Assembly (NCBI GenBank): GCA_902625945.1
Contig: CACODG010000004.1
Coordinates: forward strand, 1 to 64,000
Direction: 5' to 3'
Length of the DNA stretch: 64,000 bases
Source: an uncultured Pelagibacteraceae bacterium
Lineage (GTDB): Bacteria > Pseudomonadota > Alphaproteobacteria > Pelagibacterales > Pelagibacteraceae
Shown here: one piece after another, positions 29,573 to 38,893 of the stretch
Layout: every line of letters starts with the position of its first letter
How positions within the stretch are numbered: position 1 is the first letter of the stretch
Position numbers and translations under genes: made by a program
The notes under the pieces: model-generated
The model's database searches: none
Told to the model about the DNA's origin: nothing
The model's input: only the letters and a program-made list of their open reading frames with translations

Positions 29573-30529
29573 ATGAAAAAAAAAATATTTGTTACTAGAA
29601 GACTTCTTAAGGAAAATGAGGAGAAACTTAAAACCTTATTTGAAGTGACTCTAAATAAAGATGATAAGATTTATACACCACAAGAAATTATTAATGGTTC
29701 TAAAAATTATGATGGTATCTTAAGTTCAGTTACTGATCCGATTAATGCGGATACTATCTCTAAATTATCGGACTCAATCAAAATAATTGCTAACGGAGCA
29801 GTCGGTTTTGGAAATATTGATATTCAAGCAGCAAAAGAAAAAGGAATAACCGTAACAAATACACCTGATGTTTTAACTGACGCAACAGCTGACATTCAAA
29901 TACTACTTTTGCTTGGGGCATCTAGAAAAGCTTATGAGGGTCGAATAGCAGCTGAAAAACAAAACTGGAAGTGGTCTTGGGATTTTTTATTAGGAAAACA
30001 GATGTCTAATAAAAGGCTAGGAATTCTTGGAATGGGTAGAATAGGAAGAGCTGTGGCTAAAAGAGCAAAAGCTTTCAATATGGAGATTCATTATCATAAC
30101 AGATCTAAACTTTCCTCAGATTTAGAGGATGGAGCGATTTATCATAAAGATTTAAAAAGTTTGTTTGAAAAAAGTGAATTTTTATCGATTAATTGTCCTG
30201 CAACTCCAGAGACAAAAAATTTAATTAATAAAGAAACCTTAAGTTATTTAGAAGATAATACAGTAATAGGCAACGCAGCAAGAGGTGATGTAGTCGATGA
30301 TGATGCCATGATTGAGGCTTTGAGAAATGGGAAAGTTTTTGCGTATGGTTTAGATGTTTATAATGGTGAACCAAAAATACATCCTGAATATTTAAAGTTA
30401 AAAAATATTTTTTTGTTACCTCATTTAGGAAGCGCTACCAAAAGGACAAGATGGGATATGGCATTTAGAGCTACAAAAAATTTGGAAGATTTTTTTTCTG
30501 GTAAAAAACCCGAAGATCAGGTGAATTAG
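29573..30529 (+). CDS. D-isomer 2-hydroxyacid dehydrogenase (glyoxylate/hydroxypyruvate reductase-like)
   Basis: LGILGMGRIGRAVAKRAKAFNMEIHYHNRS, NAARGDVVDDDAMIEAL, LLPHLGSATKRTRWDM. Confidence 0.92.
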   Translation: MKKKIFVTRRLLKENEEKLKTLFEVTLNKDDKIYTPQEIINGSKNYDGILSSVTDPINADTISKLSDSIKIIANGAVGFGNIDIQAAKEKGITVTNTPDVLTDATADIQILLLLGASRKAYEGRIAAEKQNWKWSWDFLLGKQMSNKRLGILGMGRIGRAVAKRAKAFNMEIHYHNRSKLSSDLEDGAIYHKDLKSLFEKSEFLSINCPATPETKNLINKETLSYLEDNTVIGNAARGDVVDDDAMIEALRNGKVFAYGLDVYNGEPKIHPEYLKLKNIFLLPHLGSATKRTRWDMAFRATKNLEDFFSGKKPEDQVN

Positions 30530-30634
30530 CACACCCATAGATTGAATCTGCAATTTAAAATAATTCTAAAAAGAACGAGACTCTGAATTAAGTTTATGTT
30601 TAAATATTTCAGTTAATTAACTAACGGAGGACAT

Positions 30635-31783
30635 ATGTCAAAAATAAAAAAAGGAGTAAAAACTCCATCAAGACGTAAGTTCTTTAAAGCAGCAGCAGCT
30701 ACGGGTGCTGCAGCGGCAGCAACAGTTGCAATGCCTAACGTTGCATTTGGTGCTCCTCAAACTTTAAAGATGCAAGCGGCTTGGCCGTCAGGCGCTAACA
30801 TTTTCTTTGAAATGGCTGGCGACTACGCAAAAATGGTAGGCGACATGTCTGGAGGTGAATTAAAAATTGATCTTCAGCCAGTTGGAGCTGTAGTTAAGAC
30901 TTCGGAAATTGGACAAGCGGTAAGTTCAGGTGTACTAGATATGGGACACTGGGTAACAGCTTACTGGTATGGAAAAAATCCAGCAGCTTCTCTATTCGGT
31001 ACTGGTCCGTCATACGGAATGTCATCTCAAGAAATTATGGGATGGATAGAGTATGGTGGAGGTAGAAAACTTTATGATGAAACTCTTGCAAAAGTTGGTT
31101 TCGATTATATTGGTTTCTTCCATATGCCAATGCCTGCACAGCCTTTTGGATGGTTCAAAAAGAACGTAACAAAAGTATCTGATGTAAAAGGTATGAAGTA
31201 TAGAACAGTAGGATTAGCTACTAACGTATTAACAGCAATGGGAATGGTTGTAAGACAATTACCAGGAGGTGAAATTCAGCCTGCAATGAAGACAGGATTG
31301 ATTGAAGCTGCTGAGTTTAACAACCCAACATCAGACTCTCAGTTTGGTATGCAAGACGTTTCTAAGCATTATCACTTAGGAAGCTTCCACCAATCACAAG
31401 AGATGTTTGAAATCCCAGTAAATAAGAAGACATTCAATGGATTATCGCCTAAACATCAGGCTATCCTAAAAAATGCTGCTTATGCTGCGAACAGTGATAA
31501 CTACTTTAAAGCATTAGTAAGATACTCAGCTGACTTATCTAAATTGATGAACCAGCACAAAGTAAATGTGTATCAAACGTCAGATGCGATCTTAGCTCAA
31601 CAATTAAAAGGTTGGGATAAAGTAATTGGTGATTTCAATAAGAAGGATCCATTCTTTAAAAAGATTGTAGACTCACAAAAAGCTTATGCAAAAAGAGTTA
31701 TGAAGTACTTACTCATGAACCAGCCTAATTACAAGTTGGCCTATGAGAATGAGTTCGGCTCAATAGCAAAAGTTAAAATTTAA
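30635..31783 (+). CDS. TRAP transporter substrate-binding protein (DctP family, Tat signal)
   Basis: SRRKFFKAAAATGAAAAATVAMP Tat signal; LKMQAAWPSGANIFFEMAGDYAKMV...KGMKYRTVGLATNVLTAMGM; strong GGAGG Shine-Dalgarno. Confidence 0.95.
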   Translation: MSKIKKGVKTPSRRKFFKAAAATGAAAAATVAMPNVAFGAPQTLKMQAAWPSGANIFFEMAGDYAKMVGDMSGGELKIDLQPVGAVVKTSEIGQAVSSGVLDMGHWVTAYWYGKNPAASLFGTGPSYGMSSQEIMGWIEYGGGRKLYDETLAKVGFDYIGFFHMPMPAQPFGWFKKNVTKVSDVKGMKYRTVGLATNVLTAMGMVVRQLPGGEIQPAMKTGLIEAAEFNNPTSDSQFGMQDVSKHYHLGSFHQSQEMFEIPVNKKTFNGLSPKHQAILKNAAYAANSDNYFKALVRYSADLSKLMNQHKVNVYQTSDAILAQQLKGWDKVIGDFNKKDPFFKKIVDSQKAYAKRVMKYLLMNQPNYKLAYENEFGSIAKVKI

Positions 31784-31798
31784 TTATATTTTAAACAT

Positions 31799-31829
31799 AA
31801 AAGGGGGCGTATTTGCGCCCCCTTTTTTT
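31799..31829 (+). terminator. Rho-independent terminator between TRAP binding protein and permease genes
   Basis: AAAAGGGGGCG-TATTTG-CGCCCCCTTTTTTT. Confidence 0.9.
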
Positions 31830-31867
31830 ATGGAAATTACAAAAAAATTAGAATAGTTTAAAATTTC

Positions 31868-32452
31868 ATGAGGGGATTTATTCATTTTGCAGATACTTTA
31901 AGTACTTCCGTAGGAAAGGCATTTTCTTGGTGCATCGTAATTTTGATGGGAGGTACTTGTTATGAAGTAGTTATGGCATATGCTTTCAATGCTCCTACAT
32001 TATGGAACTTTGATTTCAGTTTACAAATGTATGGCGCAATTTTTATGATGGCAGGTGCATATACTTTATCTACAGAAGCTCACGTCAGAGGTGACGTAAT
32101 TTACAGACTTTTTAAACCAAGAACACAAGGTTATATCGATTTAGTTTTATACTTTATTTTTTTCTTTCCAGGTGTTCTGGCGTTAGCGTTTTATGGTTAT
32201 GAATATGCTTCGCTTGCATGGAAGATAAAAGAAACAAGCTGGAACAGTCCAGCACAAATTCAAATTTATATGGCTAAATCTTTGATACCAGCTGCCGGTA
32301 TTTTATTAGTTATCCAGGGCATTAGCGAAGTTTGCAGATCAATTATTTGTATTCAAACCGGTCACTGGCCTGCTCGACTGGTAGTAGCTGAGGAGACAGA
32401 AAAAATGTTAATGCGAACTTCACAAGACGAGGATCAAAAAGATGTTATTTAG
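31868..32452 (+). CDS. TRAP transporter small permease (DctQ)
   Basis: Four TM segments, APTLWNFDFSLQMYGAIFMMAGAYTLSTEAHVRGDVIY. Confidence 0.93.
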   Translation: MRGFIHFADTLSTSVGKAFSWCIVILMGGTCYEVVMAYAFNAPTLWNFDFSLQMYGAIFMMAGAYTLSTEAHVRGDVIYRLFKPRTQGYIDLVLYFIFFFPGVLALAFYGYEYASLAWKIKETSWNSPAQIQIYMAKSLIPAAGILLVIQGISEVCRSIICIQTGHWPARLVVAEETEKMLMRTSQDEDQKDVI

Positions 32453-33803
32453 TTTAACAAATCCCGAAATAGCAATTTTAATGATGTCAATTTTCTTATT
32501 CGCTGTACTGCTAGGCTTTCCTATTGCATTTACATTAATGGCGATGGGAGTTGGATTTGGTTATTACGCTTATTTCGATCCCACAAGAATGGAACATCTT
32601 TTTGATAATAGGATTTTTCAATTATTTGTTCAGAACACTTACACAGTGATGGACAACACTGTTTTAACCGCCGTCCCACTCTTTTTATTTATGGGTTACT
32701 TAGTTGAGAGAGCCGGAATAGTTTCTAGATTGTTTTTTGCAATAAGATTAGCCTCTCACAGACTCCCTGCTTCTATGGCTGTTGCCGCGCTTGTAACTTG
32801 CGCTTTATTTTCAACAGCGACAGGAATTATCGGTGCTGTTGTTACACTAATGGGGCTACTTGCATGGCCTGCAATGATAAGGGCAGGATATGATAAAAAA
32901 TTTGCCTCAGGAGTAATTTGTTCTGGTGGATGCTTAGGAATTTTGATTCCTCCAAGTATCATGTTAATTGTTTATTCAGTTATTGCTCAGCTATCACCTT
33001 TAAGACTATTTGCAGCAGCAATTTTTCCAGGATTATTATTAGCCGGTCTTTATATAATGTATGCGGTTACACTTGCTTATTTTAATCCATCAATAGCGCC
33101 TAAACCTCCAAAAGAGGATATTCCGCCAAGATCTGAAATTTTAAAAGAGGTTATGGTTTCATTCTTACCGCTTTTCTCATTAATAATATTAGTATTAGGA
33201 ACTATTTTAGGAGGTCTTGCTACACCTGCAGAGGCTGCAGCAGTTGGAGCCTTTGGTGCCTTAGTGCTTTCTTATTTCTACAAGACTTTAAAATGGAAAA
33301 ATTTTAAAGAGTCTGTATTTCTTACGGCAAAGACAACTGCAATGATAATGTGGTTATTCATTGGCTCTTGGACTTTTGCATCTGTTTTTTCTTACTTAGG
33401 CGGCCATGAAGTTTTTGAGCATTTCTTTAAATCAATGAATTTACAACCATGGCAATTCTTAGTAATCACACAAATAATTATTTTCTTATTAGGTTGGCCG
33501 CTGGAGTGGACGGAAATTTTAATTATATTTGTTCCAATATTTTTACCTTTAGTAGCTTTCTTCGAGGTAAATCCTTATTTTTTTGCAATGTTAATTGCAC
33601 TAAATTTACAAACTTCATTTTTAACACCGCCGATGGCAATGTCCGCCTACTATTTAAAAGGTGTCCAAGCTAAAAATGTAGAGTTAATGGAAATATTTAG
33701 AGGCATTATGCCTTTTCTAGGTATTGTCATATTTGCCATGTTTTTAATGTATCTATTTCCAGGAATAGCTCTTTGGTTGCCAGACACATTATTCGCTAAT
33801 TAA
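32442..33803 (+). CDS. TRAP transporter large permease (DctM)
   Basis: About 12 TM segments, GILIPPSIMLIVYSVIAQLSPLRLFAAAIFPGLLLAGLY, ATPAEAAAVGAFGALVL. Confidence 0.96.
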   Translation: MLFSLTNPEIAILMMSIFLFAVLLGFPIAFTLMAMGVGFGYYAYFDPTRMEHLFDNRIFQLFVQNTYTVMDNTVLTAVPLFLFMGYLVERAGIVSRLFFAIRLASHRLPASMAVAALVTCALFSTATGIIGAVVTLMGLLAWPAMIRAGYDKKFASGVICSGGCLGILIPPSIMLIVYSVIAQLSPLRLFAAAIFPGLLLAGLYIMYAVTLAYFNPSIAPKPPKEDIPPRSEILKEVMVSFLPLFSLIILVLGTILGGLATPAEAAAVGAFGALVLSYFYKTLKWKNFKESVFLTAKTTAMIMWLFIGSWTFASVFSYLGGHEVFEHFFKSMNLQPWQFLVITQIIIFLLGWPLEWTEILIIFVPIFLPLVAFFEVNPYFFAMLIALNLQTSFLTPPMAMSAYYLKGVQAKNVELMEIFRGIMPFLGIVIFAMFLMYLFPGIALWLPDTLFAN

Positions 33804-33811
33804 CAATTTAA

Positions 33812-35146
33812 ATGATAGACGTTACATCTTTAAGTGCTTACGATTTATCACAAAAACTTCATTCTGGTGAGATTTCTTCTTTAGACCTTTGCAAAGCTTA
33901 TTTAGATAGAATTAAAAAATTTGAAAAGGATGTCCAGGCTTGGCAATTTTTAGACAAAAAACTTTTATTAGAAAAAGCTGAAGAAGCCGACACTTATAGA
34001 AAATCTGGAAAACCCCTAGGGCCATTGCACGGCATGCCAGTCGCAATTAAGGATATTATAGGTACGTATGATATGCCAACTGAATGCGGGACAGTCTTTA
34101 GAAAAAAAATGTCGAATTCACAAGATTCTGAAATTGTAAACTTATTAAAAAATTCAGGGGCAATTATTATGGGCAAAACTGTTACTTGCGAACTTGCATA
34201 TATACATCCATCTAAAACAAAAAATCCTCATGATTATTCAAGAACACCAGGAGGGTCATCAAGCGGTTCTGCAGCTGTAGTTGCGTCACATATGGCACCT
34301 TTGTCAGTTGGTTCTCAAACAGGTGGATCAGTAATTAGGCCAGCATCATATTGTGGTGTAGTTGGATATAAACCCTCGTATGGATTAATCTCCAGAAACG
34401 GGGTTTTAAAAGTTTCAGATAAACTAGATACAATGGGCGTGTTTGGTAAAAGTGTAAAAGATGTTGCATTATTAGCTAAATCACTAATTAGAAAAGATTT
34501 ACATGACCCCTCAACAATTTATTTTGCAGCTGATAACATGATTCAGGAATGTGAGAAAGGACCAGTTTTTGACCCAAAGTTTATTTTTTATAGAACAAAA
34601 AATTGGAAAAATATAAATAAAAAATCTCAACAAGCTTTTGAATTTCTAATTAAAAACTTTAAAAAAAACATAGAGGTTTTTGATACACCATCATACTTTG
34701 ACGACATACCAAAGTACCATCAAATCATTCATGAAGTTGATATGGCAAATAATTTTCAAGTTTATTATAAAAAAGATAAAACTAAACTTTCAAAAGAAAT
34801 GAGAGAGGCTATCTCTAGAGGATTAAAATATTCAGCAAAAGAGTATGGTGATGCTTCAGATTTTATGAAACAAAGTTATGAGTCTTATAAAGAGGTTTTT
34901 GAAGATTACCACGGAATTATTACTCCATCATCTAGCGGAGTTGCTGATAAAGGATTAAAATCTACTGGAAGTGCGGACTTTCAAAAAATTTGGACTTATC
35001 TTGGTTTGCCTACAATTTCATTACCTTTACTTACGGGAGAAAATGACTTACCATTAGGAGTTCAGTTGGTTGGTGATAAACTTGATGATTTAAGATTTTT
35101 AGGTACAGCTAATTGGCTTGAAAAAAATTGTAGAGATGAAGGATAA
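33812..35146 (+). CDS. amidase (amidase signature family)
   Basis: GPLHGMPVAIKDI, TPGGSSSGSAAVVASHMAPLSVGSQTGGSVIRPASYCGVVGYKPSYG. Confidence 0.95.
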   Translation: MIDVTSLSAYDLSQKLHSGEISSLDLCKAYLDRIKKFEKDVQAWQFLDKKLLLEKAEEADTYRKSGKPLGPLHGMPVAIKDIIGTYDMPTECGTVFRKKMSNSQDSEIVNLLKNSGAIIMGKTVTCELAYIHPSKTKNPHDYSRTPGGSSSGSAAVVASHMAPLSVGSQTGGSVIRPASYCGVVGYKPSYGLISRNGVLKVSDKLDTMGVFGKSVKDVALLAKSLIRKDLHDPSTIYFAADNMIQECEKGPVFDPKFIFYRTKNWKNINKKSQQAFEFLIKNFKKNIEVFDTPSYFDDIPKYHQIIHEVDMANNFQVYYKKDKTKLSKEMREAISRGLKYSAKEYGDASDFMKQSYESYKEVFEDYHGIITPSSSGVADKGLKSTGSADFQKIWTYLGLPTISLPLLTGENDLPLGVQLVGDKLDDLRFLGTANWLEKNCRDEG

Positions 35147-35315
35147 AATTACAATAATAATTGGCGTTGGGCTCTGTACCCTTTTTTTAATTGGCTTGGC
35201 CACAACATTAACTAGATCAATGATGATAGGATTTTTTGATGTGCTTCCTGTTTATATTTTAATGATTATGGTAATTGTAATGATGTTCTATGAAGCCTTC
35301 ATTGACAAAAAATAA
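35118..35315 (+). CDS. small hydrophobic membrane protein, hypothetical
   Basis: About 60 aa, two hydrophobic segments, start overlaps the amidase 3' end. Confidence 0.5.
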   Translation: MKKIVEMKDKITIIIGVGLCTLFLIGLATTLTRSMMIGFFDVLPVYILMIMVIVMMFYEAFIDKK

Positions 35316-36192
35316 TCCTTACGCACCTTATCTACTTTTGTTAATTCAGCCAATTTTTATGGCTACAAATACTATTGTTGCAAGAGGCGGTGTTGAGGCA
35401 GTACCTCCTATTTCTCTAGCATTTTGGCGATGGCTTACTGTGTTCATCATATTATTTCCATTTTTTTTTAACGAAATCTTTAAAAATAAAAAAGATTTTA
35501 ATAAAGAGTTTTTTAAGCTTTTTTTCTTAGGCTCAATGGGTTGTGGCATATGTGGAGCTTTTCCAAATCTTGCAGGTATGACAACGACAATGGCAAATAT
35601 TGGAATAATCTATACGTCTTCACCAGTAATAATAATTTTTTTATCAATTTTATTCTTTAAAGAAAAAATTAATTTTTTTAGGGTATTGGGCCTATTAATT
35701 TGTATTTCAGGTGTTTTTACGATTATATCTAAAGGTAATTTAGATTTTTTAATCAACTTAAATTTTACAATAGGTGATTTGTGGGTTTTAGGCGCAGCAT
35801 TAGGCTGGGCTCTATATTCAATATATTTGTTAAATTGGAAATCAAAATTTAGTTTAATGGCCCGATTCACTCTAATCGCAATGTTTGGATTTATATCGCT
35901 TTTTCCATTTTTTGTTTTAGAAAATATTTACCTTGCTAAGACAAACTATAATCAGACATTTTTGTTCTGGATAATATTTGCAGCTATATCCCCTAGCATT
36001 ATAGCTTTCTCTTTATATACACGGTTACAAAAATATGTAGGTGCCTCTTTTGCCGGATTTACTTTATATTTATTTGCGGTTTATGGATCTATCTTTGGAA
36101 TTATAATTTTTGAAGAACCACTTCTTAGTTTTCATTATTTAGGAGGATTATTGGTCTTTACTGGAGTTTATTTCGCTAGGAAAAAAGTATGA
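35290..36192 (+). CDS. DMT superfamily (EamA) transporter
   Basis: Ten-TM drug/metabolite transporter layout with two EamA repeats. Confidence 0.92.
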   Translation: MKPSLTKNNPYAPYLLLLIQPIFMATNTIVARGGVEAVPPISLAFWRWLTVFIILFPFFFNEIFKNKKDFNKEFFKLFFLGSMGCGICGAFPNLAGMTTTMANIGIIYTSSPVIIIFLSILFFKEKINFFRVLGLLICISGVFTIISKGNLDFLINLNFTIGDLWVLGAALGWALYSIYLLNWKSKFSLMARFTLIAMFGFISLFPFFVLENIYLAKTNYNQTFLFWIIFAAISPSIIAFSLYTRLQKYVGASFAGFTLYLFAVYGSIFGIIIFEEPLLSFHYLGGLLVFTGVYFARKKV

Positions 36193-36992
36193 GGTATCTT
36201 TATTTAGCTTTATCATCAATTATATTAGCTTACATTGTAATTGCACTTTTTACTTATTTGTACCAAAGAAAATTACTTTATCACCCAAGTGAGAATAACT
36301 ACGCGGGAGACGAAATTCAATTTGAATATAAAGAAGTTTTTATTGAGGTTGATAAAGATATAAAACTTAAATCATGGTTTTTAGAAAAAGACTTAAAAAG
36401 ATATAAAACAATTTTATATTTTCATGGTAATGCAGGTGATCTAACCAATAGGGTGCATAAGCTTAATGAACTATATAAATTAGATGTAAATATTCTTATT
36501 ATTTCATGGAGAGGGTTTAGCGGTAATCCAGGCAAACCTACAGAAAAAAATTTGTATAATGATGCCAGAAAATCAGTTGATTGGCTTAATCAAATAGGAA
36601 TTAAAAATGAAAGTATAATTTTATATGGTGAGTCACTAGGCACAGGTGTTGCTACAGAATTAGGCCTGGATAATTCTTTTTCGGGAATTATTTTAGAGTC
36701 ACCTTTTACCTCAATCGCTGATGCAGCAAAAATTTATTACCCATATTTGCCAATCGATTTGTTAATAAAAGACAGATACGATTCTTTGAAAAAAATCAAA
36801 AATATAAATATTCCTATTTTGGTTATGCACGGTAAGAAAGATGATATTGTCCCCTTTAAAATGGGGGTAAAATTATTTGAGAATGCAAACCAACCCAAGT
36901 TTAGTTATTTTTCTGATTACGATGATCACATGATGGAGTTTAATGATCAACTTTTAAACTCTTTAAGAAAGTTCTTAAGTTTCAATACCTAA
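36189..36992 (+). CDS. alpha/beta hydrolase (BEM46/YfhR-like)
   Basis: LYFHGNAGDLTNRVHKL, LYGESLGTGVA nucleophile elbow, HGKKDDIVPF, DYDDHMMEF. Confidence 0.92.
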   Translation: MRYLYLALSSIILAYIVIALFTYLYQRKLLYHPSENNYAGDEIQFEYKEVFIEVDKDIKLKSWFLEKDLKRYKTILYFHGNAGDLTNRVHKLNELYKLDVNILIISWRGFSGNPGKPTEKNLYNDARKSVDWLNQIGIKNESIILYGESLGTGVATELGLDNSFSGIILESPFTSIADAAKIYYPYLPIDLLIKDRYDSLKKIKNINIPILVMHGKKDDIVPFKMGVKLFENANQPKFSYFSDYDDHMMEFNDQLLNSLRKFLSFNT

Positions 36993-37895
36993 CAAAGCTT
37001 TTGAAAAATATTCAGCGTTAAAGGGTTGCAAGTCATCTTCTTTTTCTCCCATCCCTACTGCAACTATAGGTAAATTATATTTTTTACAAATAGCTAAAAC
37101 CACACCACCTTTTGCTGTGCTATCAAGTTTTGTAATTATAAGCCCTGTTAGATTATGAATTTTACTAAATTCTTCAACTTGATTTAATGCATTTTGACCA
37201 GTTGTTGCATCAAGAACAAGAATTACCTCATTAGGGAAAGACTCATCAATTTTTTTCAAGACATTTATAATTTTTTTGTATTCTTCCATTAAATTTTTTT
37301 TATTTTGTAATCTTCCTGCAGTGTCTATCAAGGCAACATCGATTTCATTTTTTTTTGCAAATTCAGCAGTTTTAAAAGCAACAGCGGCCGGGTCACTATT
37401 GATTTCAGACTTAATTATATCTACTTTTACTTTTGCAGCCCAAACTTGCAGTTGATCTATAGCTGCTGCTCTAAAAGTATCGGCAGCACCAAAGACGACA
37501 GATCTATTATTATCTTTAAAATATTTTCCAAGTTTTCCGATACTAGTAGTTTTTCCAACACCATTAACACCAGATACAACAATCACAGCAGATTTTGCAT
37601 TTCCCATTAGACTTAAATCTTTTTCATATTTCTGAAGATTGATTGCTAATTTATCTGCTATAAGTTTTAAAATCTCTTTATGATCGTCTAATTTTTTATC
37701 AACTTTAAAGTCTTCAAAATCTTTCCTTAGTTCTTTTGCAACTTCTACTCCCGCATCAGATGTAATAATTAATTCTTCAAATTCTGTAAGAACATTTTCA
37801 TCAATTTTTTTTTTGGAAAATATATTTTTAAAACCTGTAGTGAGCCCATTTGAACTTTTATCTAATCCTATTTTAAATTTATCAAACAAACCCAT
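36975..37895 (-). CDS. ftsY: signal recognition particle receptor FtsY
   Basis: VVSGVNGVGKTTSIGKLGKYF, GAADTFRAAAIDQLQVWA, IDTAGRLQNKKNLMEE, TKLDSTAKGGVVLAI. Confidence 0.97.
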   Translation of the reverse strand: MGLFDKFKIGLDKSSNGLTTGFKNIFSKKKIDENVLTEFEELIITSDAGVEVAKELRKDFEDFKVDKKLDDHKEILKLIADKLAINLQKYEKDLSLMGNAKSAVIVVSGVNGVGKTTSIGKLGKYFKDNNRSVVFGAADTFRAAAIDQLQVWAAKVKVDIIKSEINSDPAAVAFKTAEFAKKNEIDVALIDTAGRLQNKKNLMEEYKKIINVLKKIDESFPNEVILVLDATTGQNALNQVEEFSKIHNLTGLIITKLDSTAKGGVVLAICKKYNLPIVAVGMGEKEDDLQPFNAEYFSKALLGIET

Positions 37896-38726
37896 TCAGA
37901 TCTCAAGTTTAGTATGTTTTATTTCTGAAACTGGACCTCTCATAAATATATTAAGATCTGTATCCATTTTTATATTTAAACTACCTTCTTCAAATTTAAT
38001 ATTGATATCATTTTTAGTTAACTTCTTTATAAATGAAGCAACAGCAGTTGCACAGGCAGCAGTCCCACATGCTTTTGTTAATCCTGCTCCTCGTTCCCAA
38101 ACATTTACTGTAATGTTATTTTCATCATTTATTTGAGCAAAAGTAACATTGGTTCTCTCAGGAAATAATTCATGACTCTCTATTTTTGGCCCTAATGTTT
38201 TTAAATCATATTCAAAGCAGTCTTTAACAAAAAAAATTATATGGGGGTTTCCAACGTTGAGGCTAAACCCATTAGTGAATTCTTTACCATCAATATTCAG
38301 AGTTATATTTTTGGTATCTAACTTTTCTTTTAATGGAATCTTAGTCCATTCAAATATAGGTTTTCCCATTTCCAGCTGAACATCAGATTCCCCAATAATT
38401 TTTGCATTAAGCATCCTATTGCTTGTTCTTAACTTAATTACTTTATTGTTTATATCTTTGCTTAATAAGTAGGCCACACACCTACTTCCATTTCCACACG
38501 CACTTACTTCACCTCCATCTTTATTAAAAATGGTTATTGGAAAAGCATTATTGATTTCTTTTTCAATAAAAATAATTTGATCAAATTCAATATTGCGATG
38601 AAAAGATTTAAGATTTCCCAAATGAATTATTTTTTCTTTGGGTATATTTATGGATTTTTCTCTTCTATCTATGATAATAAATCTATTACCTAAACCATCC
38701 ATTCTAAAAGCATTAATCAAAGGCAT
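37896..38726 (-). CDS. dapF: diaminopimelate epimerase
   Basis: FRMDGLGNRFIIID, SACGNGSRCVAYLL, ERGAGLTKACGTAACATAVA. Confidence 0.96.
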   Translation of the reverse strand: MPLINAFRMDGLGNRFIIIDRREKSINIPKEKIIHLGNLKSFHRNIEFDQIIFIEKEINNAFPITIFNKDGGEVSACGNGSRCVAYLLSKDINNKVIKLRTSNRMLNAKIIGESDVQLEMGKPIFEWTKIPLKEKLDTKNITLNIDGKEFTNGFSLNVGNPHIIFFVKDCFEYDLKTLGPKIESHELFPERTNVTFAQINDENNITVNVWERGAGLTKACGTAACATAVASFIKKLTKNDINIKFEEGSLNIKMDTDLNIFMRGPVSEIKHTKLEI

Positions 38727-38751
38727 ATTAGTAGATTAGTATAATTATTCA

Positions 38752-38757
38752 TTGACT
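38752..38757 (+). promoter_or_regulatory. candidate -35 box (TTGACT) of the promoter upstream of the ffh leader RNA
   Basis: TTGACT with a weak -10 candidate TAGTTT near 38775, which would put the transcription start just before the first hairpin at 38792. Confidence 0.4.
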
Positions 38758-38786
38758 TTTAAAACCCCAAATTGTAGTTTTCACAA

Positions 38787-38880
38787 ACTTTCCGCAAATA
38801 CACATGTTTTTGCGGTGCTCTTAAAAACAAGAGTGTCGACACTAGTCAGCGAAGGTTCGCCCACTAGTGCGATAGGTGTT
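38787..38880 (+). ncRNA. candidate structured RNA upstream of ffh (three consecutive hairpins)
   Basis: CCGCAAA(38792-98)/TTTGCGG(38809-15); CTCTT(38818-22)/AAGAG(38829-33); CACTAGT(38840-46)/ACTAGTG(38863-69) enclosing GCGA(38849-52)/TCGC(38857-60). Noncoding gap with unusually high GC for this genome. Confidence 0.6.
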
Positions 38881-38893
38881 GGGTGTTTTAAAA

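Noticed and set aside
30611-30622. 12-bp palindrome AGTTAATTAACT upstream of the TRAP binding protein
   Set aside because: Composed only of common AT-rich words and very close to the Shine-Dalgarno; likely chance.
35118-35315. Small hydrophobic ORF as a novel TRAP or DMT partner
   Set aside because: Plausible gene, but nothing in the sequence ties it functionally to either neighbour.
38787-38880. 4.5S/SRP RNA (ffs) upstream of ffh
   Set aside because: The location was tempting, but the conserved SRP domain IV pattern (GGUCAG...GGAA...AGCAGCC) is not present; the hairpin loop region is GTCAGCGAAGGTTCGCCCAC with symmetric internal mismatches.
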